A stretch of 64,000 nt of DNA. Source: Flagellatimonas centrodinii (GTDB taxonomy: Bacteria > Pseudomonadota > Gammaproteobacteria > Nevskiales > Nevskiaceae). The notes below the pieces were generated by a model that was given only the letters and a program-made list of their open reading frames with translations, had not been told where the DNA came from and did not search any database. A program made the position numbers and the translations under genes. Location of the stretch: NCBI RefSeq assembly GCF_016918765.2, contig NZ_CP092104.1:3100001-3164000 (forward strand). Direction: 5' to 3'. This document shows, piece by piece, positions 44,316 to 53,613 of the stretch (position 1 is its first letter; the number at the start of each line of letters is the position of its first letter).

Positions 44316-45061
44316 CAGCGGGGTGTCGCCGGACGGTCGGCGCAGGCCGCCCGGAACTGTGTCCCCAGCGGCGTGACCCGCAGACTACGTCGGACCAGGC
44401 GCGCCTTCTGACCGTCTTCCTCGATCCGGGCACAGACCGCTCGCAGATCTGCACTGGTCTCGATCAACTGATATTGGTCAGCGGCACTGAGCCGTTCGGC
44501 GCCAGGTTCCAACAGGCCAGAGGTACAGAGCCGCTGAAGAAAGACTGGCGCCAATTCCGGCGCCCGCATGCCGGCATCATCGCCGGCGGTTGACAGACAG
44601 GGGGCGACCCGTTCGCCACCGCTGCCGAGCAGCCGCGATACCGCTTCCACATGAACCACCGGCAAGGCCCGCGGCAGGTTCAGTACATGCGCCGCAAGGC
44701 GGGCTTCGTCGGGCAGCATCTGCAGAATCAACTGGGTGAAGAAGGCTTCCTGAGACCGACCCCCAGAGAGCTCGGCCGAGCGTGCCAGACGTTCCTGAAA
44801 GCGGGCGGCAGGACTGGGGCGCGGGTGGCTTGCCGGCAGCGCCTGCAGCCCCGGCAGGCTGTCGAGCCGTCGTTTGAGCGCCGTCAGAGCTTGCTGCTCA
44901 AGCGCATCCGCCCCCTGGCTGGCCAGCACCCGGGCGGCGTCACGGCCGCTGCGGGCTACGCTGCGGACACTGCGAAACAGTGTACCCAGGCCGCCGCCCG
45001 CGGCCTCGCGTTCGGAGGGCGGTTTGAAAGCGGAGTCGCGGGCGTCGTTCATCGGCGTCAC
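44315..45061 (-). CDS. Abi-alpha-like protein
   Basis: A 248-residue soluble protein. The C-terminal half resembles Abi-alpha (PF14337-type) proteins: FLQRLCTSGLLEPG, then a closing LRVTPLGTQFRAACA segment like the LTPLG...RAC ending of that family. The N-terminal 100 residues are Ala/Arg/Ser-rich with no clear domain. The family name comes from an abortive-infection association, but many members are chromosomal and uncharacterised. A second ATG lies three codons in. It is joined head to tail with DUF445. The assignment is tentative. Confidence 0.5.
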   Translation of the reverse strand: MTPMNDARDSAFKPPSEREAAGGGLGTLFRSVRSVARSGRDAARVLASQGADALEQQALTALKRRLDSLPGLQALPASHPRPSPAARFQERLARSAELSGGRSQEAFFTQLILQMLPDEARLAAHVLNLPRALPVVHVEAVSRLLGSGGERVAPCLSTAGDDAGMRAPELAPVFLQRLCTSGLLEPGAERLSAADQYQLIETSADLRAVCARIEEDGQKARLVRRSLRVTPLGTQFRAACADRPATPR

Positions 45062-45137
45062 AGGTGCAGGCGGGCGCGGACGACCACCTGCCGTCCGCGT
45101 GCCGCAGTGTACTGGAGGGCGCCCGACGGGCGCCGGC

Positions 45138-47303
45138 TCAGAAGTTGAAAACCACGTTCACCAGTGCATTGTCGCGATCGCGTCGGTTGTTGTCGCGGCC
45201 GCCACCGGTGAACCAGTTGTAACCGAGGCGCATCGACAGCGCCTGGGTGAACAGGATATCGGTCGACAGCTCGAACTGTTTGCGCCCCTCGACGAAGTTC
45301 TGCGACGGAAACGGCGCGATGCCATCGACGTCCCAGCCTGCGATCAACTGGGGTCGGAAGTTCCAGCCGAACACCACGTTGTTGTACTCCCCGCGAATGA
45401 TGGTGCGCAGCCCCCATGAGAAGTCGTCGGCAAAGCCCTCGGTCTGCTGTGTCGGATTGAGCCGACGGGTGCAATCCTCCACCGGCGTGCCCGGAGATCC
45501 CGAGCAATCGGCGCCGGGACTGGCGTGGGTGCGGTACATGACGCTGGTCTCGAACTGCAGCTCGTCACGCGATGGCATGCCCTGCACGTAGGTCGCACCC
45601 ACTTCGGCGATGACCAGCAACTGGTCGGCGCCAAACGGATTGCTCGATAGCGCCCGGATACCGGTGAACCCGAGCTGGTGGACCTTCATCCGTTCCCAGC
45701 CTTCGATGCGCTGACCCGGCGCCACCCGGTCGATCCCCCGGTAAGCCTGCAGGAAGCTGGGAATGCCTTCCTGCGAACTGGGGAAGGTAGCGCTCAGCAA
45801 TCCGACCAGGCCGGTCGGGTCGAGGTCGACAATATCCAGCCCCACCGCATCCAGCAGGCCCGGCAGGTCGCCCACCAGCGGAGGTGCCGCCAGTTGGTTG
45901 GCCGGAAAGGCCGGTTGCAGGCCGGCGAAAATGACATCGGTCAGTTGCACCTGCAGCGGCAGATTGGGGCGGTAGACGTACTCGCCGGCCAGTGACCATT
46001 TGCCCACATTGGTGTTGAAGCTGAACCCGAACAGGCGAATGTCTTCGGGATAGGCGAGCGCCAATCCCAGGGTGTCGATGGGTAGCGGCTCGCGATCCGG
46101 AGACGGATCACGCCCCGGAATCAGGGTGCCGTTGAAACCCCCGCAATCGAGCAGCGCCTGCACCGCGTTGGCCGAGTCACGGCTGCCATTGCCCTCGACC
46201 CGGGTGCAGGAGGCCTCGGTTGCATAGGTCACCACCAACGGCAGACGGCTGTGGTAATTCATGGCGTAGAGGTTGAGCTCGGTGCCGTTGTTGAGCCAAT
46301 CGGCGTAATAGTTCAGCTTGATGCCGTACTGGCCGCTATCGCTGGGCGTTTCCTCGGGCCGCAGGTTGACGCTGGTGGCGGTGCTGGAGACGCTGCCAAT
46401 GACCCCTTCCGGCGACAGCCGCTGATCCGGATCTTCGCCGAACTGACCCAGCGAAATGACTGCCGAAGTCCCATTGATCAGATCGAAATCGGAATAGAAG
46501 CTACCTGCGGGATCAGGCTGCACTGCCTTCCACTGCAGTTGGTAGAAAGCTTCGGCGGTGACCCCGGCGACGACATCGGTGGAAACCACCACCAGCGGCA
46601 CCGGCAGGAAGATTTCGTTGAACTCGACCCCCGGGAACCGCAGGAAGGCCTGACTGGGCGGGCTGATTTCGTTGATGCTGTTGATCGCCACCAGGGTGCT
46701 CTCGCCCCAGCGGATGTACTGGTTGCCGATGGAGATGGCGCCGAAACGATCGCCGATCTCGAACTGCCGGGAGACGAAGGCCTCGAACAGCTCGACGCCC
46801 CGGGCATATACCCCTTCCACATCCTTCGATCGCGGCGTCCGCGCAGGCTGTGCCCGGGTATCGTTGTGACGCTCGTCGAAATTGACGTTCACCGGGTCGT
46901 AATAGCCAATGGCACGGAAGCGCCCGGCCCACTCGCCCCAGGTCAGCGACCAATCGGTGACCAGCTTGGTGGTCCCCGCCACCAGATCATGCTTGTCGTA
47001 GTTGAGATTGCCGTTGTCCTGGTTGATCGCGCTGAAGGCCCCCGGCGCGTCAATCAGTCGCTGGTTGGGTTCCGGGTCGCCACTGAGCGAAATGCAGCTG
47101 TCGCCACCGCAGAGTCCCGACTGCCCGGGGATGTTGAGCTTGCCGATCAGGTCACTGCTCGGGTCCTGCATGCGGATGGCGGCGCCGACGCTGAGGCTGT
47201 TCTTGCTGGAACCACGGACCGGGCCCCATTCGAACTCGAACGCCTGCGCCGCAGTGCCGACCATCAACAGGGTGGCGGCAATGGCCGCTCCAAGTCGCTT
47301 CAT
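45138..47303 (-). CDS. DUF1302 family outer-membrane protein
   Basis: A 721-residue DUF1302 protein. The ATG at 47303 has GAGGAGAGGG upstream and begins a signal peptide (cleavage near AQA, residue 21). The mature protein is strand-rich with aromatic belts and ends in ALVNVVFNF, a terminal-Phe barrel signal. The family is common in Pseudomonas and marine gammaproteobacteria, usually paired with DUF1329 and linked to growth on lipids, terpenoids or alkanes; its biochemical role is unknown. Here it is divergent from an AraC regulator whose far side carries DUF1329. Confidence 0.88.
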   Translation of the reverse strand: MKRLGAAIAATLLMVGTAAQAFEFEWGPVRGSSKNSLSVGAAIRMQDPSSDLIGKLNIPGQSGLCGGDSCISLSGDPEPNQRLIDAPGAFSAINQDNGNLNYDKHDLVAGTTKLVTDWSLTWGEWAGRFRAIGYYDPVNVNFDERHNDTRAQPARTPRSKDVEGVYARGVELFEAFVSRQFEIGDRFGAISIGNQYIRWGESTLVAINSINEISPPSQAFLRFPGVEFNEIFLPVPLVVVSTDVVAGVTAEAFYQLQWKAVQPDPAGSFYSDFDLINGTSAVISLGQFGEDPDQRLSPEGVIGSVSSTATSVNLRPEETPSDSGQYGIKLNYYADWLNNGTELNLYAMNYHSRLPLVVTYATEASCTRVEGNGSRDSANAVQALLDCGGFNGTLIPGRDPSPDREPLPIDTLGLALAYPEDIRLFGFSFNTNVGKWSLAGEYVYRPNLPLQVQLTDVIFAGLQPAFPANQLAAPPLVGDLPGLLDAVGLDIVDLDPTGLVGLLSATFPSSQEGIPSFLQAYRGIDRVAPGQRIEGWERMKVHQLGFTGIRALSSNPFGADQLLVIAEVGATYVQGMPSRDELQFETSVMYRTHASPGADCSGSPGTPVEDCTRRLNPTQQTEGFADDFSWGLRTIIRGEYNNVVFGWNFRPQLIAGWDVDGIAPFPSQNFVEGRKQFELSTDILFTQALSMRLGYNWFTGGGRDNNRRDRDNALVNVVFNF

Positions 47304-47381
47304 GTCCCTCTCCTCAGTGCCTGACCTTCGTACGGGATTTCGGGCGCTCAAGGCCGCCCTTTCGTTATCATCAATTAAAGT

Positions 47382-47396
47382 AACAGTGGTACTGTT
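47382..47396. promoter_or_regulatory. AACAGT-GGT-ACTGTT palindrome in the DUF1302/AraC gap
   Basis: A perfect 6-base inverted repeat with a 3-base spacer lies in an AT-rich stretch of the 191-base gap between divergent starts. It is a plausible binding site for the adjacent AraC-type regulator or another dimeric factor. Confidence 0.5.
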
Positions 47397-47494
47397 CGTT
47401 TGTCATGGGGGTAGAGCCGCGGCGGCCTGGCGGCGCTGCCATTCCTGGCCAGCCGACACCGCGAAACCGCTCAATCGAGGAGGACAGACACCCA

Positions 47495-48541
47495 ATGCGG
47501 GACTCCGGACAACTGCTGTTGCTGATGCATGCGGGCCTGGTCCGGGCCGGGATCGATGTCGACCGCATCTACAACCAGCTCGGCTACAACGCTGAGCAAC
47601 TGCCCCTGCGCGAGCTGCGCACGCCGCACCAGTTGCAGGTGTTTTTCTGGACCACGGTCGAAGCCGTAACCGAGGATCGCGATATTGGCCTCACGCTCTG
47701 CCCGCACCTCCCGCCCTTCCGCGGCGAAGTGCTGGAGTACCTCATGTTCTCGAGCCCGACCATGGCCGAGGGCTGCGAACGGGTCTTCAAGTTTCTCCGC
47801 CTGGTCAGCGATGCGCTGCATGTGCGTCTGGTGCACGAGCATGGTCGGGCCCGACTGGTGATCTCCAGCTCGCCGGAACGGGCACCGGTGCTGCGTCATA
47901 CCGAGATCTGCACCGCCTACGAGATCATCCAGTTTGCCCGCGATGCCAGTGATGGCGAGTTCGCGCCGATTGCGGTCCGACTGACCTGTGACCAACGCTC
48001 ACCGCTAAAAGCCTATGAATCGGTTTTTGGCTGCCCGGTGGCATTCAGTGCCGCCAGCTGCGAAGTCGATTTCGACCCGACGGTGCTGGCCCGTCCGTCC
48101 TCCCGTTGGGACCCGGACCTGCTCAAGGTACATGAAGAGGTTGCCGAGAAGCGCCTCAGCCGCCTTGAGCGCCAGGACCTGATTGAACGGATCGAAAGCG
48201 TCATCGCGCGTCGGCTGGAGTTACAGACCTGTGAACTGGAAACGGTCGCGCGCGAGCTCGGAATGCCCGAGCGGCGCCTGAGGTTCGAGCTATCGCAGGC
48301 CGGCACCAGCTTTACGCAGTTACTTGCGGAATTCCGCTACCGATTGGCGCGCCGACTGCTCGCTGACACCGAGGAGCCAATCGACAATATCGTCTATCTC
48401 ACCGGGTTCTCGGAACCCAGCACCTTTTATCGCGCGTTCAAGCGTTGGTCCGGTATGACCCCGGTCCAATACCGCGACCGTAAGCGCGCATTGGTCGAAG
48501 CGCCGACAACCAGCGGCGCCCCCGCAAACGACGTCAGCTGA
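47495..48541 (+). CDS. AraC family transcriptional regulator
   Basis: A 348-residue regulator. The N-terminal part (about 1-195) resembles the arabinose-binding-like domain of OruR-type AraC proteins; the C-terminal double helix-turn-helix (about 245-340) has CELETVARELGMPERRLRFEL and IDNIVYLTGFSEPSTFYRAF with RWSGMTPVQYRDR. The ATG at 47495 has GAGGAGG upstream. It is divergent from DUF1302 and 85 bases ahead of DUF1329, so it probably activates both in response to a lipid-like substrate; this is inference. Confidence 0.92.
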   Translation: MRDSGQLLLLMHAGLVRAGIDVDRIYNQLGYNAEQLPLRELRTPHQLQVFFWTTVEAVTEDRDIGLTLCPHLPPFRGEVLEYLMFSSPTMAEGCERVFKFLRLVSDALHVRLVHEHGRARLVISSSPERAPVLRHTEICTAYEIIQFARDASDGEFAPIAVRLTCDQRSPLKAYESVFGCPVAFSAASCEVDFDPTVLARPSSRWDPDLLKVHEEVAEKRLSRLERQDLIERIESVIARRLELQTCELETVARELGMPERRLRFELSQAGTSFTQLLAEFRYRLARRLLADTEEPIDNIVYLTGFSEPSTFYRAFKRWSGMTPVQYRDRKRALVEAPTTSGAPANDVS

Positions 48542-48626
48542 CCGACAGACCACTGTGAAACCCGTTTCCGAAACCACCGCGCACCAGACGCGGACCCCGC
48601 TACCGATTTAAACGAGGAGAGCACCC

Positions 48627-50042
48627 ATGACCGTTTCACCCCCTTATCGTCAGCTGCTGGCAACCCTGTGTCTGGCACTCCCACTGCCACTGATGGCCGG
48701 CGTCAGTGCCGACGAAGCCGCCCGTCTCGGCAAGGATCTGACCCCGACCGGCGCCATCCGCGCTGGCAACGCCGACGGCAGCATCCCCGAGTGGACCGGA
48801 AAGTCGAACTTCCCCCAGGAGACCATCGACCTCACCCGCGAGGAGCTGGAACGCCTGCGTACCGGCGACCCCGACGAACTGGAGGCCAAATTCCGAGGCG
48901 CCCTGAGTGGAGACCTGCTAACGCCGCAGTTCACCATCACCAAGGACAACATGGCGCAGTACGCCGATAAGCTGACCGATGGTCACAAGGCGATGCTGCA
49001 GCAATACCCGTCGTTCCAGATCCCGGTCTACAAGGGCGTGCGAACGGCCTTCTTCCCGGACCGGATCTACGAGGAAACCAAGCTCAATGCCACGCGCGCC
49101 GAGCTGATCGGCACCGATTCGGTGAAGGGTGCCAAGATCGGATTCCCGTTCCCGCTACCGAAGAGCGGCGCGGAGGTGATCTGGAACCACAAGATGAAGT
49201 TCCGCGGGTCGGCGGCACGGCGATTCAACAACCAGGCGATCGTCAAGCCCGATGGCAGCTACACCATCACCAAGATCATCGAAGACGTGAAATTCAAGTA
49301 CGCCAATCTCGATGAGCAGGACGATAAATCAAGCAAGATCATTGCCTACTACCTGTCCGAAACCGTTTCGCCGCCGCGTGTCGCCGGACAGCTGACGTTG
49401 GTCCATGAGACGGCCGACCAGGCCTCCGGCGGGCGTTCGGCCTGGCTGTTCTCTCCCGGACTCGGCCGCGTCAATCGCGCGCCCGACGTCGGCTATGACA
49501 ACCCGGCAGTCGGTACCGACAACGAGCAGTACAACGACCAGATCGACGTCTTCAACGGCGCCCTGGATCGCTACAACTGGAAGCTGATCGGCAAGAAGGA
49601 AATGTACATCCCCTACAACGCCTACGAGATCAACTCGCCGAAGGTGAAGTACGACGACATCCTCACCCCGTTCCACGTCAACCCCAAATTGACCCGGTTC
49701 GAGCTCCATCGCGTCTGGGTGGTGGAGGCCACGCTGAAGGACGGCACCCGTCATAACTTCGCCAAGCGCGTGTTCTACGTCGACGAGGATTCCTGGAGCA
49801 TCGCGGTGGTTGACTGCTATGACGATCGTGGCGGGCTCTGGAAAGTACAAGAGGCACACCTGCTGACCGCGCCATTCGTCCCGACCACCACCGGGATTCC
49901 CGAACTGATCTACGACCTGCAATCGAAGCGCTACTTCGCCACCACGCTGGCGAACGAAGACCAGGTCACCGACTTCGACATCAGCTTCGAGGACCGCCAT
50001 TTCGAGCCGGGCAACCTGTCACGAATGGCACGTCGTCGCTAG
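48627..50042 (+). CDS. DUF1329 family protein
   Basis: A 471-residue DUF1329 protein with a signal peptide (about 1-25, ending LMAGVSA). The start of the mature domain, ADEAARLGKDLTPTGAIRAG, is the family hallmark, as are GAKIGFPFPLP and the late FYVDEDSWSIAVVDCYDDRG. It resembles LolB/LppX-like lipid-binding half barrels and is thought to act in the periplasm on hydrophobic substrates, usually with DUF1302. GAGGAGAG precedes the ATG. A bidirectional terminator follows. Confidence 0.92.
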   Translation: MTVSPPYRQLLATLCLALPLPLMAGVSADEAARLGKDLTPTGAIRAGNADGSIPEWTGKSNFPQETIDLTREELERLRTGDPDELEAKFRGALSGDLLTPQFTITKDNMAQYADKLTDGHKAMLQQYPSFQIPVYKGVRTAFFPDRIYEETKLNATRAELIGTDSVKGAKIGFPFPLPKSGAEVIWNHKMKFRGSAARRFNNQAIVKPDGSYTITKIIEDVKFKYANLDEQDDKSSKIIAYYLSETVSPPRVAGQLTLVHETADQASGGRSAWLFSPGLGRVNRAPDVGYDNPAVGTDNEQYNDQIDVFNGALDRYNWKLIGKKEMYIPYNAYEINSPKVKYDDILTPFHVNPKLTRFELHRVWVVEATLKDGTRHNFAKRVFYVDEDSWSIAVVDCYDDRGGLWKVQEAHLLTAPFVPTTTGIPELIYDLQSKRYFATTLANEDQVTDFDISFEDRHFEPGNLSRMARRR

Positions 50043-50059
50043 TCGTCGCCACCAAAGAG

Positions 50060-50088
50060 AAAAGGCACCGCATGCGGTGCCTTTTTTT
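50060..50088. terminator. Bidirectional intrinsic terminator
   Basis: A perfect 18-base palindrome (GGCACCGCA and its complement) is preceded by four A and followed by seven T. It serves DUF1329 on the forward strand and the SRPBCC gene on the reverse strand. Confidence 0.92.
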
Positions 50089-50106
50089 GTCCCTGGCTTT
50101 TGCGGA

Positions 50107-50592
50107 TCAGCGCCGCAAAGCGTCTTCGGTGGCGGCGAGGAAGCGATCCACCAGACTGGTGAACTTGCCCTGGATGAAGGGCGGTGCCACCAAGCGATAT
50201 ACCAGCGGCACGGGCACATCCCGCAACTCACCTTCGACCGAGAAGCTCAAGCGGGTCTGGCTGCCCCCCTCCGGTTGCAGTCGAAACCGCCCGGCAATGC
50301 GCGCGTTGCCGTGATCCGGCAGCGGTGCCCAGCGCAGCTCGCCGGCCTCACGGTCCAGTTGGTAGGCGGCGCCATAACTGACGTTGTGGGCAATTTTGGC
50401 CATCCGCGAGCCGATGGTCTCCATCTCCCAGACATACTGGAGCTCCCCCAACTTCCGCAATCGCTTCAACTTGGGAAAGCGTTTGATGGTGGACTCCAGA
50501 TCATCGAGCAACGCCAACGCTTTCGCCGGCGCGGCTTCGATGACCAGGCTGCGCTGGATATTCAGGGGCACTTTCATGACGTGATTCGGCAA
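50107..50592 (-). CDS. SRPBCC (START-like) family protein
   Basis: A 161-residue (or 156 from the internal ATG at 50577) protein of the SRPBCC/START-like lipid-binding superfamily. It opens with a strand NIQRSLVIEAAPAKALALLDD, contains the conserved GELRWAPLPDHGNARIAGRF turn, and closes with a long C-terminal helix (FTSLVDRFLAATEDALRR). Such folds bind hydrophobic ligands. It sits between DUF1329 (convergent) and an acyl-CoA ligase 64 bases upstream on the same strand. Confidence 0.7.
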   Translation of the reverse strand: MPNHVMKVPLNIQRSLVIEAAPAKALALLDDLESTIKRFPKLKRLRKLGELQYVWEMETIGSRMAKIAHNVSYGAAYQLDREAGELRWAPLPDHGNARIAGRFRLQPEGGSQTRLSFSVEGELRDVPVPLVYRLVAPPFIQGKFTSLVDRFLAATEDALRR

Positions 50593-50656
50593 TGGTTTCC
50601 AGCAGTGTGCCGGGCCAGATCAGGGCGGCACATGGCAGCGGCGCGAACCGCAGTTG

Positions 50657-52447
50657 TCAGCCGCGCCACTCACCACGGTGGATCGCCGCGACATGGTCGG
50701 CAGTCAACGGGACATAAGCCTCCGGCGTCCACCGTACCCAGAGCGGATCGACCACCCGCGCCGGATCGAAGCCCTCACGTTTGAGGTCCACCTTGCGGTA
50801 CTTGAACGTGGCCGTGGTCTCCTGCTCGGCGCGCAACCGCAAGAACAGCGGAATGGCGTAGGCCGGCAGTGCATCGGCCAGATGCCGTGACAGCGCAGCA
50901 CCGTCCAGACTGCCGGACAGGGTGAGGGCTGCCATCCCGGCGCGACCATCGGCATCGGGAATGGCTACCCCGTAGACAACCGCCTGTTCGATCCCCGGGA
51001 AAGCGCCCAGCGCCGCCTCAACCTCGGTGGTGGCGACATTTTCTCCCTTCCAACGGAAGGTATCGCCGACACGATCAACGAACTGGATGTGGCGAAACCC
51101 CTGATCGCGCACCAGGTCGCCGGTGTTGAACCAGCAATCACCCGGAGCAAAGACGTTGCGCAACAGCTTCGCCTCACTCGCCTGCGGGTCGGTGTACCCG
51201 TCAAACGGCGTTTTCTCGGACACCTCGGTGATCAGCAGGCCGGTGTCGCCAGTAGCCACTTTTCGCATGTAGCCATCGGCACCTCGGCGTGGCTGCTCGG
51301 CATCTGCATCGAAGGCCACCACCGCGAACGGCATCGGGCAGAAGCCCGCCGTGCGCTGGACATTGAAGCCGTTGACGAAAGCGAGGTTGGATTCACTGGC
51401 ACCGTAGAACTCACTGACATTGCGAATGCCGAACCGGTCTTGGAATGCAGCCCAGATTTCCGGACGCAAGCCGTTTCCAATGACCGAATGGACACTGTGA
51501 TCGCGGTCGCCGGGGGTCGCCGGCCGGTTCAACAGATAGCGGCAGAGCTCACCGATGTAGCAGAACGCGGTGGCGCGGTGCCTGCGAATCTCATCCCAGA
51601 ACCGCGAAGCACTGAACCGACGTCCCAGCGCAAAGGTGGCTCCGGCGCCGAGTACCGCGCCCCAGCTCACGGTCAGGGCGTTGTTGTGATAGAGCGGCAA
51701 GCAACAATACAGCACGTCGTCCGGACCAAGACGCAAACCCATCTGGCCCAGCCCGGCCATACCGCGGAGCCAGCGATAGTGTGTCATCCGCGAGGCTTTC
51801 GGGAGGCCTGTCGTACCACTGGTGAAGATATAGAAGCAGGGCTGGTTGGCGGACACCGATTCCAGTTCCGCCGGCTCGCCGTCCTGCGCTTGCGCCAGCA
51901 GCGGCGCCAGTTGCAGTGCGCCGTTCGGGGCGTCCGCGCCGTCCCACAGGACAGGCGGCGTGTCCCCCCCGACCGATTGCCAGGCCTCAGCGCACTCGGC
52001 ACCAACCAGCGCCAACTTCGGCGATGTCAGTTTGAGACTGTGCCGCAACACCTCACCACGTTGCTGATGATTGACCATCGCAGCCACCGCCCCAAGCTTG
52101 ACGATACCGGCAACAGCCGCCAGCACCAACGGCCGATTTTCGACCAGCACCGCCACCACGTCGCCCGCACCGATGCCCTGCTGCCGCAACACGTCTGCCA
52201 GCCGATTGGCCCAGGCATTGAACTGCGCATAGGTCCAGACCTCATCTTCGAAGCGCAGCGCCGGCGCATCCGGCCGACGCTCGGCATGGGTCTGCAGCAG
52301 CCGCCCGATGCTCCGGGGTGAATCCGGCTTGAGCGTCGCCAACCCCCATAGGCCCTTGAGCAGGCGAGGGGTCGTCGGAATGCCCGTCAACGCACCACGG
52401 CAGAGGGCGGAGAAGCGGATTCGATCAGTCGGAGTGGCAGCGGCCAT
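50657..52447 (-). CDS. Acyl-CoA synthetase (long-chain/FATP-like)
   Basis: A 596-residue adenylate-forming ligase of the FATP/FadD6 (very-long-chain acyl-CoA synthetase) group. The ATG at 52447 has AGGAG upstream. AMP-binding motifs are FTSGTTGLPKASRMTHY, NEFYGASESN-like NVSEFYGASESNL, NTGDLVRDQGFRHIQFVDR and FKYRKVDLKREGFDP. It activates a fatty or other lipophilic acid with ATP and CoA. Location next to SRPBCC and DUF1329 genes fits a lipid-uptake and activation group. Confidence 0.9.
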   Translation of the reverse strand: MAAATPTDRIRFSALCRGALTGIPTTPRLLKGLWGLATLKPDSPRSIGRLLQTHAERRPDAPALRFEDEVWTYAQFNAWANRLADVLRQQGIGAGDVVAVLVENRPLVLAAVAGIVKLGAVAAMVNHQQRGEVLRHSLKLTSPKLALVGAECAEAWQSVGGDTPPVLWDGADAPNGALQLAPLLAQAQDGEPAELESVSANQPCFYIFTSGTTGLPKASRMTHYRWLRGMAGLGQMGLRLGPDDVLYCCLPLYHNNALTVSWGAVLGAGATFALGRRFSASRFWDEIRRHRATAFCYIGELCRYLLNRPATPGDRDHSVHSVIGNGLRPEIWAAFQDRFGIRNVSEFYGASESNLAFVNGFNVQRTAGFCPMPFAVVAFDADAEQPRRGADGYMRKVATGDTGLLITEVSEKTPFDGYTDPQASEAKLLRNVFAPGDCWFNTGDLVRDQGFRHIQFVDRVGDTFRWKGENVATTEVEAALGAFPGIEQAVVYGVAIPDADGRAGMAALTLSGSLDGAALSRHLADALPAYAIPLFLRLRAEQETTATFKYRKVDLKREGFDPARVVDPLWVRWTPEAYVPLTADHVAAIHRGEWRG

Positions 52448-52603
52448 GCGGAAATGCTCCTGTAAGAAGTACAGGTCAGATTGTGGCAGGACCCAGGCGC
52501 AGGTCCAGCACCGCAGGGACGCAGCCGCCGTCGGCGCTGCCAATGGCGCTGCGATCCGGCGCCCTGCGGGGTATTCTGTACGGCCGCCTCCCCTGCCCCG
52601 CGC

Positions 52604-53605
52604 ATGCACACGACTCCCCCTTCACCCTGGCGCTTTTCGGTCGCGCCGATGATGGACTGGACCACGCCTGCCTGCCGCTACTTTCACCGGCAACTGACGC
52701 GGCACGCGCGCCTGTACACCGAGATGGTCACAACCGGCGCCTTGCTGCACGGCGATGCCGCCCGTTTCCTTCAGCGTGACCCGATCGAACATCCGGTTGC
52801 ACTGCAGCTCGGCGGCAGCGAAGCGGATGCCCTGGCCCGCTGCGCCGAGATGGGCATGCGTGCCGGCTTTGACGAGATCAACCTCAATTGCGGCTGCCCT
52901 TCTGACCGGGTGCAAGAGGGTCGCTTCGGCGCCTGTTTGATGCGTGAGCCGGACCGCGTTGCCGCCGCGGTCGCCGCCATGCGTCGCGCATGCGACATTC
53001 CGGTCACCGTCAAACACCGTATCGGCGTCGACGACAGCGAGGACTATCCGTTTCTAAGGCATTTCGTCGAGACCGTCGCGGCAGGTGGCTGCGAGGTGTT
53101 CATCGTGCATGCCCGCAAAGCCTGGCTACAGGGTCTGTCGCCGCGTGAAAATCGCGAGATCCCGCCCCTGACCTATGAGCATGTCTATCGCCTCAAGCAG
53201 GACTTCCCCGCGCTGACCATTGTCGTCAACGGCGGCATCCGTTCGCTTGATGACTGTGAAGCGCATCTTGCAGAGGTCGATGGAGTGATGCTCGGACGTG
53301 CGGCCTATGAACATCCATGGTTGCTGGCGACCGTCGACACTCGTTTGTTCGGCGCCACCGAGAACCCCGCCGATGATCGCGCAGATGTGATCGCGGCGCT
53401 CGAACCCTATGCTGAAACACTGCAACGACAGGGGCTACCGTTCAACCGTCTGGGGCGACACATTCTCGGGCTTTATCGCGGCGAACCGGGCGGTCGGGCA
53501 TTTCGGCGTATCCTGTCCGACCCGACCACGGGGGAATCGCCGCATCATCGATTGGCGCGCGCGCTGGCCGCCGTGAGCAATGCATCCGCTTCCCTGACCG
53601 CCTGA
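52604..53605 (+). CDS. dusA: tRNA-dihydrouridine synthase A
   Basis: A 333-residue FMN enzyme that reduces uridine in the tRNA D loop. The N-terminus RFSVAPMMDWTTPACRYFHR, catalytic Cys in GACLM, NLNCGCPSDRVQEG, VKHRIGVDD and the DusA-type HARKAWLQGLSPRENREIPPL are all present. The ATG 52604 is taken; translation could also begin near MMDW. It is divergent from the ligase gene and followed 8 bases later by a cyclophilin. Confidence 0.95.
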   Translation: MHTTPPSPWRFSVAPMMDWTTPACRYFHRQLTRHARLYTEMVTTGALLHGDAARFLQRDPIEHPVALQLGGSEADALARCAEMGMRAGFDEINLNCGCPSDRVQEGRFGACLMREPDRVAAAVAAMRRACDIPVTVKHRIGVDDSEDYPFLRHFVETVAAGGCEVFIVHARKAWLQGLSPRENREIPPLTYEHVYRLKQDFPALTIVVNGGIRSLDDCEAHLAEVDGVMLGRAAYEHPWLLATVDTRLFGATENPADDRADVIAALEPYAETLQRQGLPFNRLGRHILGLYRGEPGGRAFRRILSDPTTGESPHHRLARALAAVSNASASLTA

Positions 53606-53613
53606 GACCCTTC

